DNA of 21,350 nucleotides from JAAYAN01 sp964437215 (GCA_964437215.1 CAYTFZ010000041.1:1-21350); one strand, 5' to 3'. Counted from the stretch's first letter, positions 1 through 7,788 are shown. A program made the numbers and translations. Notes: generated by a model not told the origin, from the sequence alone.

Positions 1-44
1 AATGTATAATTTATAATGTATAATTTATAATGTATAATTTATAA
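1..44. repeat. Three tandem copies of a 14-bp AT repeat
   Basis: The first 42 bases are three exact head-to-tail copies of AATGTATAATTTAT, followed by a partial copy running into a T-tract. The same unit forms both arms of the four-helix-bundle element at 13229-13688, in left-arm orientation at 13229-13245 and inverted at 13656-13688. The likeliest reading is an arm of another such element whose other end lies outside the window. Simple-sequence expansion is the alternative, but a shared exact 14-mer at two loci argues against pure coincidence. Confidence 0.8.
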
Positions 45-47
45 TTT

Positions 48-97
48 TTTTCTCACTCTCGTCTTTAAATCTTAATCATACTCTTTACGGAAAACAC
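48..97. repeat. Degenerate right-arm-like segment of the GAGTAA repeat family
   Basis: A pyrimidine-rich stretch containing CTCACTCTCG and later TCTTAATCATACTCTTTAC. The second part resembles the right arm of the gene-less hairpin at 10856-10886 (TCTTACCTCATACTCTTAC). It directly follows the 14-bp repeat, so two arm families sit side by side. No gene is visible here. Confidence 0.4.
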
Positions 98-142
98 CAT
101 GCCTCTCGCCGGGTAAATAGACCGGGAATAGAAAAAGAAAAA

Positions 143-241
143 GCCGAATTATAAATTTTCTCTTAAGAGCGGAAGGAACGAAGCGACAGGCGGTGTGTAA
201 GCTTTAGAAAATATAACGATAAAAATCTTCGATGATTCGGC
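143..241. other. Possible folded segment in a gene-free stretch
   Basis: No coding region is visible in 98-250. GCCGAAT (143-149) is a perfect inverted match to ATTCGGC (235-241), and ATTTTCT (155-161) pairs with AGAAAAT (206-212), nested in the same order. This suggests a long stem with an internal GC-richer part (165-200). It matches no RNA family I recognise. It could be a structured RNA, a worn mobile-element remnant or chance pairing. Confidence 0.2.
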
Positions 242-250
242 ATATTTAAG

Positions 251-275
251 AAGGGACATTTTCGCGATGCCCCTT
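251..275 (-). terminator. Hairpin terminator candidate for the sigma/anti-sigma/ybjQ operon
   Basis: AAGGGACAT (251-259) and ATGCCCCTT (267-275) form a 9-bp stem with a 7-base loop. Read as minus-strand RNA every pair is allowed, with one G-U wobble; as plus-strand RNA the same position is an A-C mismatch. The structure therefore favours transcripts coming from the ybjQ side, whose stop codon is about 14 bases upstream on that strand. The following U-run is weak. Confidence 0.4.
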
Positions 276-288
276 TTAATTATTTCAA

Positions 289-615
289 TTATTCTTTTTT
301 ATCTTCAACCAGAACTGCAGTTCCGTAAACAAGTATTTCCGCGGCGCTTTGCATAATAGAACTTGTTGAAAATCGGCAGTTAACAATTGCGTTTGCGCCA
401 AGTTCTTTTGCCTGAAGGCACATCCGGTCAATTGATTGATCTCTGGCTTCGGCAAGAAGTTTTGTGTATTCTTCAATTTCGCCGCCAACCATATTTTTAA
501 ATGCAGCTACAATGTCTTTGCCTATATGACGGGCGCGTACTGTGTTTCCTCTTACTACTCCAAAAGATTTTACCGTTTTCTTTCCGTCAACAAACGGAGT
601 ATTTACAATTATCAT
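289..615 (-). CDS. YbjQ/UPF0145-family protein (putative heavy-metal-binding domain)
   Basis: 108 residues, the usual full length for this small family. The family has a pentameric fold annotated as 'putative heavy-metal binding'; its biochemical role is not firmly established. Typical features are an N-terminal beta-strand start with GVVRGNTVRARHIGKD, a central helix with EEYTKLLAEARDQSIDRM, and the conserved core KELGANAIVNCRFSTS followed by a C-terminal strand (ILVYGTAVLV). The start is supported by AGGAG at 624-628. It is the last gene of a three-gene operon: its ATG overlaps the stop of the upstream membrane protein by four bases, implying translational coupling. This suggests it works with, or is an output of, the sigma/anti-sigma pair (inference). 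Confidence 0.85.
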   Translation of the reverse strand: MIIVNTPFVDGKKTVKSFGVVRGNTVRARHIGKDIVAAFKNMVGGEIEEYTKLLAEARDQSIDRMCLQAKELGANAIVNCRFSTSSIMQSAAEILVYGTAVLVEDKKE

Positions 616-1055
616 CTTTGTATCTCCTTGTATTTATCGTTTTTGCGGGTAAATAGTTTTTCGCGTATAACGGAAAACAGCAGCAGCGCCAACCCGAATA
701 CTACAGCCGCAGTGCTATATTTAATAACTGCCGGAGTTTGGGTATCCGCAAAAAAATTCTCCACTGCTTCATAACTTCCAATAGCAAGCAAAACTGCAGC
801 GCCTGCAAAGATAAAAAGCCATGCAATCGATCTTTCGAGACGATTATAAATGCTCTCCCAATAGCCGTCCCATACTTCGTTTGTAGGATTTTTTAATTGC
901 ACCATTTTTAATACCTCCTTTATATGTTTTTGTTCTTCAAATTCTTTTTTCATTTCCGGTTCTCTTATTATAATTTGTTCAAATTCTGCTTTTTCTGCAG
1001 AGCTTGCTGAACCGTCCAGTATTTTTTCCATTAAAATCAAATTATATTCAGTCAT
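612..1055 (-). CDS. Two-helix membrane protein, probable anti-sigma factor
   Basis: 147 residues. The N-terminal half (about 1-75) is charged and helical. It opens with a segment like the N-terminus of cytoplasmic anti-sigma domains (ILMEKILDGSASSAEKAEFE; one HxxxCxxC-free region, so not a zinc-type ASD). Two hydrophobic segments follow at about 77-98 and 112-129, with a short extracytoplasmic loop and a basic cytoplasmic tail (RKNDKYKEIQR). Its start codon overlaps the stop of the upstream ECF sigma gene in a TAATG junction, with AAAGGAG just upstream inside that gene. Such tight coupling to a sigma factor is the main argument for an anti-sigma role. Sequence similarity alone would only support 'hypothetical membrane protein'. 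Confidence 0.65.
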   Translation of the reverse strand: MTEYNLILMEKILDGSASSAEKAEFEQIIIREPEMKKEFEEQKHIKEVLKMVQLKNPTNEVWDGYWESIYNRLERSIAWLFIFAGAAVLLAIGSYEAVENFFADTQTPAVIKYSTAAVVFGLALLLFSVIREKLFTRKNDKYKEIQR

Positions 1056-1582
1056 TATATTACTCCTTTCAAAAGTTTTAATAATTTTTTCCGGGCATAG
1101 AACAGTTTCGACATTACAGTTCCTTCGGGCAGGTTAAGCAGTTCGGAGATTTCTTTGTAAGATAATCCCTGAAATTCTTTAAGAATAATAATCTCCCTGT
1201 CGCCAAAATCAAGTTTTTGCAGGGCATCCTGAACTAATTTTCCGGTTTCTTCCCTTTCAATATCCTGAAGAGGTGTGCTGTTTGCAGGCAGGTTGTAAGC
1301 GGAATCCAGGAAACTCGTATTCTGAAGTTTTTTAGAGTCGCGGATAAAATTGAGGCAAAGATTTTTAAGTATTTTATAATACCAGGTAAAAAATTTCCTC
1401 TCGGGATTGAATTTATTGTAATTCTTGTAAGCCCTGATAAATGCTTCCTGCGAAAGTTCTAGCGCCGATTCGTGCGAGCCTGTAAATCCAAGCGCAGTAA
1501 AATATGCACGTTTCATATTTGTTTTTACGTTTTGCTCAAATTCTTCCATTTTGTTTTCATCCGGTTTTGTTTTAGTAAACAA
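1055..1582 (-). CDS. ECF-type RNA polymerase sigma factor (sigma-70 family)
   Basis: Up to 175 residues. Region 2 lies at about 30-85, with SQEAFIRAYKNYNKF and the -10-recognition/melting helix KFFTWYYKILKNLCLNFIRD. Region 4 lies at about 118-170, with DREIIILKEFQGLSYKEI and the helix-turn-helix LNLPEGTVMSKLFYARKKL, which reads -35 elements. A linker of about 35 residues separates them, and no region 1 or 3 is present, as expected for ECF factors. The longest frame starts at a TTG (1580-1582) with no Shine-Dalgarno; an in-frame ATG 11 codons later (1547-1549) is a plausible alternative. It heads an operon with the membrane protein and the YbjQ-family gene. The target stress or signal cannot be read from the sequence. 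Confidence 0.9.
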   Translation of the reverse strand: MFTKTKPDENKMEEFEQNVKTNMKRAYFTALGFTGSHESALELSQEAFIRAYKNYNKFNPERKFFTWYYKILKNLCLNFIRDSKKLQNTSFLDSAYNLPANSTPLQDIEREETGKLVQDALQKLDFGDREIIILKEFQGLSYKEISELLNLPEGTVMSKLFYARKKLLKLLKGVI

Positions 1583-1628
1583 ATTATTTTTAATACTGAT
1601 AATGATACACTTAAAAGAAAGTTTTATT

Positions 1629-1663
1629 CAAAAGTATTCAAAAAAAATGCTTATATGCAAAAA
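1629..1663 (-). promoter_or_regulatory. Candidate Bacteroidota-type promoter for the sigma operon
   Basis: Read on the minus strand, TACTTTTG (plus 1629-1636) matches the Bacteroidota -7 consensus TAnnTTTG. A TTTTTG (plus 1658-1663) lies at -33 distance, about 21 bases between the elements. This places a transcription start near 1620, about 40 bases before the TTG start. The match is to a short AT-rich consensus in an AT-rich genome, so chance is possible. An ECF-specific autoregulated promoter was not recognised. Confidence 0.35.
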
Positions 1664-1779
1664 AGAGTAGAAAAAATTAAGGGCTTCAAATGATTAATAG
1701 TATACAGAGGTTTGTTGAATATTTCCGGGTAAAAAGAAATTTCACAACGGATAGTAATAATCTTTTTCTGAAGAAATGC

Positions 1780-3186
1780 TTAAAAGTTATTTACTGTTTC
1801 TTTTGCGGTTTTTCTCCAATGATTGAGAAAATGCTCGTTTTCTTCTTTTAAAATTTTGATGCTGCCATTAAAAATTGAATTAATCTCATTATCATTTGCA
1901 AGCATTACTATGCAATTCATAAGCGCACGGCTGTTATGATACGCGCATTGCCAGATATTGCTTTTTGTGTAATATTTCATTTCAGGTTCCTTTTCCAGGC
2001 TTCCCCAATACCAGCCGCCGTTTTCTTTATCGATAAGATATTCTTTTATATATTCCCAAAGTTTACGGAACATTTCTTCATATCTCTTTTCTTCCGGAAA
2101 AATTTTTGAAAATAACAATAAAACATTCATCCCTTCTGCCTGCGCCCACCAGGTTTTTGTATCTTTAATAATTTGGCATTTCCCGCTTTCTTCAAAATAA
2201 TATCCTTCATCAAAAAAACCGGCGCTATTTTTATCCCAGCCATTTTCAATAGCGTGATCGAGCATTTTTTTTGCAGTTATTAATGTTTTTGCATCATTTA
2301 TTAATCCTGCGGCAAAAGAAGCTTCCAGCATTAAAAATGCTGTTTCGTAATCGTGCCCGAATGAAATGTGATCAATCTGATAATATTGCTCGCGTATTTC
2401 TTTAGGAGCATTGCTGAACGAAACAGGAGTCCAGTCTCTTTCAAAAAACAATTGTAAATAACCTTTAGGATGAGTTTGAACATCTCTTATAAGTTCAAGC
2501 AGGCCGATAAGCTTTTCTTTTAATAATTCATCTTTCCATACTTTATAAAGTTCGGTATAAGCTTCCAATAAATGAATTGACGAGTTTTGGTCTTTGTATC
2601 CTACTTCAATTGCGTCAACTGCATTAACTTTAATTCCGCTCGATTTGTCAAAAATTTTCAAATCGCGCGTCATAAACTGGAAATAGCCTTTATATTCCCG
2701 ATCGTAAAAGTGTTTTTCAATCCAATAAAACGCATCTTTACCAAAATTAATGATATTCTCATTTCCTGTTAAATTATAAAGCGCTGCAAGTCCGTAAATG
2801 GCAAAAGCATTTCCGTACATCCTTTTCTGATCAAGCCAGCCAGCTGCTTCAGTTTCACCGCCTTCTCTTCCTCTAATCTGATAAAAACCGCCGTACTGGC
2901 TGTCCCACATTTTATGCATCAAAAAATCGAGTCCGTGTTCTGCTGCTGTTTTAAAAACTGTATTTGCAGGATAAAACTCTGCGGCTTTGCTGGAAGTCCA
3001 TATATGCCGTGCCTGGGTTACAATCATTTTTTCCTGCTCAGCACATAATTCCCAATTATAAGCAGCATTTGAAAAGTAACCGCCAAATTCTTTATCAATT
3101 ACAAGCGGATAGAACTTCTGCAATAAATTATCGTTAAGATAAAAGTTCATTTCTCTTATAATTTGCTCGCGTATGTTTTCGTTCAT
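1780..3186 (-). CDS. AGE-family sugar epimerase, probably cellobiose 2-epimerase-like
   Basis: 468 residues, somewhat longer than the roughly 400 typical of the N-acylglucosamine 2-epimerase superfamily, with an (alpha/alpha)6-barrel pattern throughout. Family landmarks are TQARHIWTSSKAAEF (about 57-71), GWLDQKRMYGNAFAIYGLAA (about 116-135), FGHDYETAFLMLEASF with candidate catalytic His278, TWWAQAEGMN, and WQCAYHNSRALM with His417 near the C-terminus. The GHD...E and YHN motifs are those of cellobiose 2-epimerases, which interconvert the reducing-end glucose and mannose of beta-1,4 disaccharides, rather than renin-binding-protein/GlcNAc epimerases. There is no signal peptide, so it should be cytoplasmic. 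It is transcribed ahead of the sigma operon with a 197-base gap and divergently from lhgO. The substrate is inferred; mannose or GlcNAc epimerase remains possible. Confidence 0.8.
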   Translation of the reverse strand: MNENIREQIIREMNFYLNDNLLQKFYPLVIDKEFGGYFSNAAYNWELCAEQEKMIVTQARHIWTSSKAAEFYPANTVFKTAAEHGLDFLMHKMWDSQYGGFYQIRGREGGETEAAGWLDQKRMYGNAFAIYGLAALYNLTGNENIINFGKDAFYWIEKHFYDREYKGYFQFMTRDLKIFDKSSGIKVNAVDAIEVGYKDQNSSIHLLEAYTELYKVWKDELLKEKLIGLLELIRDVQTHPKGYLQLFFERDWTPVSFSNAPKEIREQYYQIDHISFGHDYETAFLMLEASFAAGLINDAKTLITAKKMLDHAIENGWDKNSAGFFDEGYYFEESGKCQIIKDTKTWWAQAEGMNVLLLFSKIFPEEKRYEEMFRKLWEYIKEYLIDKENGGWYWGSLEKEPEMKYYTKSNIWQCAYHNSRALMNCIVMLANDNEINSIFNGSIKILKEENEHFLNHWRKTAKETVNNF

Positions 3187-3313
3187 TTCAATTTATTTTT
3201 GTTAAAAAGCATTGTTTAAAAATAGAAAAGAAAACGGAAATGAAAGCAATCTTAAAAATATAATTCCTGAAATTGTTCTTAAATTTACCGGAAAAGAATT
3301 CTTGAAGTTTTAT

Positions 3314-3321
3314 TATCTTTG
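3314..3321 (+). promoter_or_regulatory. Candidate -7 box upstream of lhgO
   Basis: TATCTTTG matches the Bacteroidota -7 consensus TAnnTTTG and lies 27 bases before the lhgO start, a plausible leader length. No convincing -33 TTTG is seen at the right distance. No Shine-Dalgarno precedes the ATG. Confidence 0.3.
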
Positions 3322-3348
3322 TTCAACTAATTTAAGATTATTCTTTTT

Positions 3349-4560
3349 ATGGAAAAAATACTAATAGTAGGCGCAGGAATTGTGGGACTGGCAACAGCTT
3401 ACAAGCTGCTTGAAGCCGAACCCGGATTGAAAATTACAATTATCGAAAAGGAAAAAGACGTTTGTAAACACCAGACCGGCAATAACAGCGGGGTAATTCA
3501 TTCGGGTATTTATTACAAGCCCGGAAGTCTTAAAGCCCAAAACTGTCGTAAAGGTTACCAAAAGATGATTGACTTTTGCGATATAAACGGAATTGAATAC
3601 GATCTTTGCGGAAAAATAATTGTAGCTGTTGATGAAAAGGAAATCCCGTACCTCAATAATCTTTATGAAAGAGGAATTGCAAACGGTTTGGATGGGATGA
3701 AAAAACTTGATTCTGCCCAATTAAAGGATTACGAGCCGAATGTTAATGGAGTTGCAGGGATATTGGTTCCGCAGACAGGAATTATTGATTATAAACAAGT
3801 AGGAAAAAAGCTTAAGGAATTGCTGATTGAAAAGGGAGTTGAGTTTAAATTTGGTGAAGCGGTAAAAAGGATTAAGAGTAAGAGTGAGAGTAAGAGTAAG
3901 ATAATTGAAGTAGGCACTGAAAAATGCAATTACTCTGGTGATTTTGTTATTTCCTGCGCCGGTCTTCATTCCGATAGAATTGCAAGAATGACAAATCCAA
4001 ATCTAAATGTGCGGATAATTCCTTTCCGCGGTGAGTATTACAAAATTTCCGAAGAAAGAAAAAATCTTGTTAAAAATTTAATATATCCAGTGCCCGACCC
4101 TGCATTTCCTTTTTTGGGAGTGCATTTTACCAGAATGATTGACGGCAAAGTTGAAGCAGGACCGAATGCAGTATTGGCATTCAAACGCGAAGGTTATAAG
4201 AAAACAGATATAAATATTCCCGATTCGATTGAAACTTTTGCCTGGCCGGGTTTCCGTAAAGTTATGTATAAATACTGGCGCACCGGCTTGGGGGAATTCC
4301 ACCGGAGTTTCAGTAAAAAAGCTTTTGTAATTGCTTTGCAGCGATTACTTCCTGCTATTAAAGAGGATGATCTTGTTCCCGGCGGAGCAGGTATACGCGC
4401 GCAAGCCTGCGATAAATACGGCGGATTAGTTGACGACTTTCTGTTTGAAGAGCAGGAAAATGTACTTCACGTGCTTAATGCTCCTTCACCTGCGGCAACA
4501 TCATCTTTAGCTATCGGCGAGGAGATTGCGAAAAGAGTAAGAGAAAGAAGTAAGAAGTAA
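3349..4560 (+). CDS. lhgO: L-2-hydroxyglutarate oxidase/dehydrogenase (LhgO family)
   Basis: 403-residue FAD-dependent oxidoreductase of the DAO superfamily. It oxidises L-2-hydroxyglutarate to 2-oxoglutarate and passes electrons onward at the membrane or to oxygen. Motifs are the dinucleotide-binding GAGIVGLATAYKL at 6-18, the family signature HQTGNNSGVIHSGIYYKPGS, ISCAGLHSDR, FRGEYYKI, AGPNAVLAFKREGY and the C-terminal FAD-contact PGGAGIRAQ. Residues about 175-185 (KSKSESKSK) are encoded by GAGTAA-type repeat units of the kind that bound the element downstream. The last codons (RVRERSKK and stop) lie within that element's left arm (4531-4563), so the present C-terminus appears to have been created or reshaped by the insertion. 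Family assignment is firm; the effect of the repeat loop is unknown. Confidence 0.92.
   Translation: MEKILIVGAGIVGLATAYKLLEAEPGLKITIIEKEKDVCKHQTGNNSGVIHSGIYYKPGSLKAQNCRKGYQKMIDFCDINGIEYDLCGKIIVAVDEKEIPYLNNLYERGIANGLDGMKKLDSAQLKDYEPNVNGVAGILVPQTGIIDYKQVGKKLKELLIEKGVEFKFGEAVKRIKSKSESKSKIIEVGTEKCNYSGDFVISCAGLHSDRIARMTNPNLNVRIIPFRGEYYKISEERKNLVKNLIYPVPDPAFPFLGVHFTRMIDGKVEAGPNAVLAFKREGYKKTDINIPDSIETFAWPGFRKVMYKYWRTGLGEFHRSFSKKAFVIALQRLLPAIKEDDLVPGGAGIRAQACDKYGGLVDDFLFEEQENVLHVLNAPSPAATSSLAIGEEIAKRVRERSKK
3872..3902 (+). repeat. In-frame GAGTAA-type repeat inside lhgO
   Basis: Five to six degenerate copies of a hexamer of the GAGTAA/GAGTGA type lie inside the lhgO reading frame and encode alternating Lys-Ser/Glu-Ser. 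The same unit builds both arms at 4531-4563 and 4979-5010 and the hairpin at 10834-10866. It is read in the frame that avoids the TAA stop, so the gene stays open. It looks like a solo arm or scar tolerated in a surface loop between two FAD-domain strands (inference). Confidence 0.7.
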
Positions 4561-5010
4561 GGGTTTAGTATGGGAAGAGAATATATTGGTTTTGATCATG
4601 AAAAATTATTGGTTTATCAAAAATCGCTTCAATTTATAGAATGGTTATCAAATAATATTGATTGTGCAAATTATAAAATCCCGATTATAAACCAGCTTGA
4701 TAGAGCTTCTATTTCAATATTACTTAATATTGCCGAAGGAAATTCAAGAACAACCTCGAATGATAAATGCAGATATTTTGATATATCACGAGCTTCTGCA
4801 ATGGAATGCGCCGCTTGTTTAGATATTTTATTTGTGAAGAAGATAATTAACGAGACTATTAATCAAACCGGAAAAAAATATATTTTAGAAATAGTATCTA
4901 TGATTACCGGATTAATAAAATCAAAGTCAAACCGGGTTTACGAAACTCAAGAAGAATATAAATGAATATTTCAATAATCTTACTCTTACTTCTTACTCTT
5001 ACTCTTTTAC
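4531..5010 (+). mobile_element. Four-helix-bundle element with GAGTAA-family inverted arms
   Basis: The left arm (4531-4561) and the inverted right arm (4980-5010) agree over about 30 bases with one substitution and one one-base insertion. Both start with AAAAGAGTAAGAG when read inward. Between them lies a single gene for a four-helix-bundle protein. The left arm supplies the lhgO stop codon and an SD-like TAAGGG (4558-4563) six bases before the internal ATG. The right arm ends one base before the start codon of the sugar transferase. There is no transposase and no obvious target-site duplication. It may be a non-autonomous element or an IVS-like RNA module. Confidence 0.65.
4570..4965 (+). 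CDS. Four-helix-bundle protein (S23/IVP-like), copy 1
   Basis: 131 residues. It belongs to the 'four helix bundle protein' family first known from open reading frames in 23S rRNA intervening sequences (S23). Its distant relatives include Avd of diversity-generating retroelements, which form basic nucleic-acid-binding pentamers. Landmarks are an N-terminal LLVYQKSLQFIEWL helix, the signature DRASISILLNIAEGNSR (second helix and turn) and a third helix with AMECAACLDILF, spaced as in the family. It is divergent from the other two copies in this window. It lies wholly inside inverted GAGTAA-type arms, on the same strand as its neighbours. An SD-like TAAGGG in the arm precedes the ATG. Its function is unknown; binding to its own arms as RNA or DNA is a hypothesis. 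Confidence 0.85.
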   Translation: MGREYIGFDHEKLLVYQKSLQFIEWLSNNIDCANYKIPIINQLDRASISILLNIAEGNSRTTSNDKCRYFDISRASAMECAACLDILFVKKIINETINQTGKKYILEIVSMITGLIKSKSNRVYETQEEYK

Positions 5011-5011
5011 A

Positions 5012-6409
5012 ATGAACAAAACACTCGAAAAAATATTTATACTTTCGTCCGACTTTATAGCAATAAATCTTGCTATGATATTCTATTTCTATTTCAGGGT
5101 GGAATCGGGACTTTTTCAGTTGCTGATTTATCCCGAATTTTTCTTGCCAATGGCAGCTCTTTATATTTACTGGCTTTTGCTTTTCAGTTTTGTAGGAATG
5201 TACCGGACTTGGTTTGCAGCTTCCCGTTTCGATGAACTTTCTACTTTGTTTAAAGCGACTGCTGTGGGTGTTTTTATAATGTTTTTTGGTATTCTGCTCG
5301 ATGATTTTATAACTGGAAGCCCTTCAAGCAACAGATTCTTGATATTTATTTATTGGGGTTTTCTCCTTTTCTTTACAAGTATCGGCAGAATTTTTATCCG
5401 CAGTTTCCAGCGAAAGCTTTTAATTAAAGGAATTGGCAGAAGAAACGGAATAATTGTCGGTTATAATCAAAAAGCATTTAATATTCTTAAAACCGTTGAA
5501 AATTACAAAGGATTAGGAATTGATATAAAAGCTTTTGTTGCTATAAATAAAGAAAACGTAGGAAAAAAAGTTGGAAACATTGAAGTTGTAGGAACTTACA
5601 AAAATGCTGCCGAAATTATTAACCGGTTTGATATTAAAGAAGTAATTATTGCTCTCGAAAAGCAGGAAAAGGACGAAATGCTTGAAGTAATTTCAGCCTG
5701 CGATTCGAAAAATACAGGAATGAAAATTGTTCCCGACCTTTACGAAATAATAAGCGGGCAAGCGCGAACTTCGCAGCTTTACGGATATCCGCTTATCGAT
5801 ATTAAACCTCAGCTTATGCCCGAATGGGAAAAGAAAATTAAAAGAATGGTTGATTTAATTGTATCGGTTTTCCTTTTGATTTTCAGCCTGCCGGTAATGA
5901 TTATTACAGCAATAGCCATAAAACTTGAAAGCGAAGGTCCGGTTTTATTTAAACAAGAAAGACTGGGGCTTGAAGGAGAAAAATTTAATGTACTCAAATT
6001 CCGCTCGATGGTTAATAATGCCGAAAAGAAAACCGGTCCGGTTTGGGCGCAAAAACGCGATCCCCGAATAACAAGGGTAGGAAATTTTATCCGTAAGGTG
6101 CGAATTGATGAACTTCCGCAATTGTTTAATGTTTTAAAAGGCGAAATGAGTCTGGTCGGCCCCCGCCCCGAACGCGAATTTTTCTTTGATAAACTTGAAA
6201 AAGAAATTCCTCTTTATCGCAGAAGATTATCTGTTAGACCCGGAATTACCGGCTGGGCTCAGGTTAAGCACAAATACGACGAAACAATTGAGGATACAAA
6301 AACGAAATTGCAGTACGATTTGTTTTACATCGAGAATATCTCGTTGCGAATGGATTTTAAGATTTTAATAAGAACTGTATTTACAGTGATTTTCGGAAAA
6401 GGACAGTAG
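5012..6409 (+). CDS. Polyprenyl-phosphate sugar-1-phosphate transferase (initiating glycan transferase)
   Basis: 465-residue inner-membrane enzyme of the WbaP/polyPGT type, which transfers a sugar-1-phosphate from a nucleotide sugar to undecaprenyl phosphate to start polysaccharide repeat-unit assembly. There are about four N-terminal membrane segments (within 10-130) and a soluble Rossmann-like domain (about 140-255, IIVGYNQKAFNILKTVE). A re-entrant hydrophobic helix (about 275-300, VDLIVSVFLLIFSLPVMIIT) precedes the catalytic PF02397 domain, with VLFKQERLGLEGE, FKVLKFRSM-like NVLKFRSMV, the Asp-Glu dyad at 366-367 in RIDELPQLFNVLKGEMSL, VGPRPER and RPGITGWAQV. All catalytic motifs are intact. 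The start codon directly abuts the right arm of the upstream element, and no Shine-Dalgarno is visible. The sugar specificity cannot be read. Confidence 0.93.
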   Translation: MNKTLEKIFILSSDFIAINLAMIFYFYFRVESGLFQLLIYPEFFLPMAALYIYWLLLFSFVGMYRTWFAASRFDELSTLFKATAVGVFIMFFGILLDDFITGSPSSNRFLIFIYWGFLLFFTSIGRIFIRSFQRKLLIKGIGRRNGIIVGYNQKAFNILKTVENYKGLGIDIKAFVAINKENVGKKVGNIEVVGTYKNAAEIINRFDIKEVIIALEKQEKDEMLEVISACDSKNTGMKIVPDLYEIISGQARTSQLYGYPLIDIKPQLMPEWEKKIKRMVDLIVSVFLLIFSLPVMIITAIAIKLESEGPVLFKQERLGLEGEKFNVLKFRSMVNNAEKKTGPVWAQKRDPRITRVGNFIRKVRIDELPQLFNVLKGEMSLVGPRPEREFFFDKLEKEIPLYRRRLSVRPGITGWAQVKHKYDETIEDTKTKLQYDLFYIENISLRMDFKILIRTVFTVIFGKGQ

Positions 6410-6414
6410 AAAAA

Positions 6415-6902
6415 GTTATTAGTTATAAGTTTTTAGTTTTAAGTAAAAGAATTAGGAGTGAGTTTGTGCAGGATTTTATGAATCTTAAAATTTGGGAAAA
6501 ATCGCATAAATTAACAATTTTAATATATAATATTACAAATACATTTCCAATTAGCGAGGAGTTTGGTTTGAAATCGCAGATGAGAAGATCGTCTGTTTCA
6601 ATTGTTTCAAACATAGCCGAAGGTTGTGGAAGAAATTCTAACAATGAGTTTATTCATTTCCTTAATATTTCGATTGGGTCTGTTTTTGAACTTGAAAGCC
6701 AATTGGAATTAACAAAAGATTTGGGATTTATTCAAAACGAATATGAAATTATAAAATCAGAAATAACTGAATTAAAAAAAATGCTCTTTTCTTTTCAGAA
6801 TAAATTAAAAGAGAAAAAAATAAATAATAACTAATAGAAAATGGTCAACCTGTTTAAGGGAATGACAAATACTTAAAACTTATAACTGAAAACTTAAAAC
6901 TG
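6415..6902 (+). mobile_element. Four-helix-bundle element with AGTTATAAGT-family inverted arms
   Basis: The left arm (6415-6445) consists of AGTTATAAGTTTT-like units. The right arm (6871-6902) is the inverse: ACTTAAAACTTATAACT (6871-6887) is the exact reverse complement of AGTTATAAGTTTTAAGT, which the left arm carries with a 7-base internal expansion. The arms begin five bases after the sugar-transferase stop and end at the start of the next gene (ATG 6903 or 6909). One four-helix-bundle gene lies between them. Organisation is the same as the elements at 4531 and 13229 but with different arm sequence. An assembly break sits immediately downstream. Confidence 0.6.
6466..6834 (+). CDS. Four-helix-bundle protein (S23/IVP-like), copy 2
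   Basis: 122 residues, the closest of the three copies to the family consensus. It shows FMNLKIWEKSHKLTILIY (helix 1), FPISEEFGLKSQMRRSSVSI then VSNIAEGCGRNSNNEF (helix 2 and the conserved NIAEG turn), FLNISIGSVFELESQLEL (helix 3) and a lysine-rich C-terminal helix (KMLFSFQNKLKEKKINNN). GTG at 6466 is chosen as start because AGGAG (6454-6458) lies seven bases upstream; the in-frame ATG four codons on would remove little. It is enclosed by inverted arms of the AGTTATAAGT family, between the initiating sugar transferase and a DPM1-like glycosyltransferase. It probably forms an oligomeric basic bundle that binds nucleic acid, by analogy with Avd. The actual role is unknown. Confidence 0.9.
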   Translation: MQDFMNLKIWEKSHKLTILIYNITNTFPISEEFGLKSQMRRSSVSIVSNIAEGCGRNSNNEFIHFLNISIGSVFELESQLELTKDLGFIQNEYEIIKSEITELKKMLFSFQNKLKEKKINNN

Positions 6903-6907
6903 ATGAG

Positions 6908-7117
6908 TATGTTAAAATCACTAGTAATTATACCTACTTACAACGAATTGGAGAACATCAAANNNNNNNNNNNNNNNNNNNNNNNNNNNNNNNNNNNNNN
7001 NNNNNNNNNNNNNNNNNNNNNNNNNNNNNNNNNNNNNNNNNNNNNNNNNNNNNNNNNNNNNNTATGTTAAAATCACTAGTAATTATACCTACTTACAACG
7101 AATTGGAGAACATCAAA
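6908..7117. other. Assembly gap (100 N) flanked by an exact 55-base duplication
   Basis: Bases 6908-6962 and 7063-7117 are identical over 55 bases and flank exactly 100 N (6963-7062). Both copies carry the start of the same glycosyltransferase gene. The simplest reading is that two contigs overlapping by one assembler k-mer (55) were scaffolded with a default gap. The real sequence would then be continuous, about 155 bases shorter, with a single gene start. Confidence 0.85.
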
Positions 7118-7783
7118 AAAATCACAAAAACTCTTTTTGAAATGTATCCGGAAATAAATATTCTTGTAGTAGATGACAATTCTCCCGACGGAACTGGAAA
7201 TTTTGTAAAAGAGTTAACTCAAAAAGATAGTAATGTTCACTTGATTCAGCGAAGCGGAAAAATGGGACTGGGCACAGCTTATGTTGCCGGATTCAAATAT
7301 ATGATTGATAAAAAGTACGATCTGGCTATCCAGATGGATGCCGACTTTTCGCACGATCCGAAGGAGATAAAACGATTTTTAGAAGAAATTGAAAATGCAG
7401 ATTTGATAATTGGCAGCCGTTACATTACAGGAGTTAATGTGATAAACTGGCCAATGCAAAGGCTTCTGCTAAGTTATTTTGCAAATATTTACACAAAAAT
7501 AGTTACCGGTCTTCCTTTAAAAGATGCAACCGGCGGTTTTAAGTGTTTCAGAAGAGAAGTTTTAGAAGCTATAAATCTTAATAAAATTCATAGTAATGGT
7601 TACTCATTTCAAATTGAAATGAACTACAAAGTATGGAAAAGAGGTTTTAGAATTAAGGAAGTTCCTATTATCTTTACAGATAGAGTTGAAGGAACATCCA
7701 AAATGAGTAAAAAAGTTGTGCGTGAAGCAGTTACAATGGTTTGGAAACTTCGCTTCAGAAGTATGTTTGGATTGTTGAAATGA
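7064..7783 (+). CDS. Polyprenol-phosphate mannosyltransferase-like GT2 (DPM1 family)
   Basis: 239 residues as it stands. This is a GT-A fold family 2 glycosyltransferase of the DPM1/polyprenol monophosphomannose synthase group, transferring a hexose from a nucleotide sugar to polyprenyl phosphate. Motifs are LVIIPTYNELENI at the N-terminus, LVVDDNSPDGTG, GLGTAYVAGF, the metal-binding QMDADFSHDP, IIGSRYITG, ATGGFKCFRREVL and GYSFQIEMNYK. The C-terminus lacks extra membrane helices, so it is the short soluble type. The listed start follows the gap. In the duplicated copy upstream the frame can begin two codons earlier (ATG at 6903), giving MSMLKS. The product probably supplies a lipid-linked sugar to the glycan pathway encoded around it. 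Confidence 0.9.
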   Translation: MLKSLVIIPTYNELENIKKITKTLFEMYPEINILVVDDNSPDGTGNFVKELTQKDSNVHLIQRSGKMGLGTAYVAGFKYMIDKKYDLAIQMDADFSHDPKEIKRFLEEIENADLIIGSRYITGVNVINWPMQRLLLSYFANIYTKIVTGLPLKDATGGFKCFRREVLEAINLNKIHSNGYSFQIEMNYKVWKRGFRIKEVPIIFTDRVEGTSKMSKKVVREAVTMVWKLRFRSMFGLLK

Positions 7784-7788
7784 ACTTA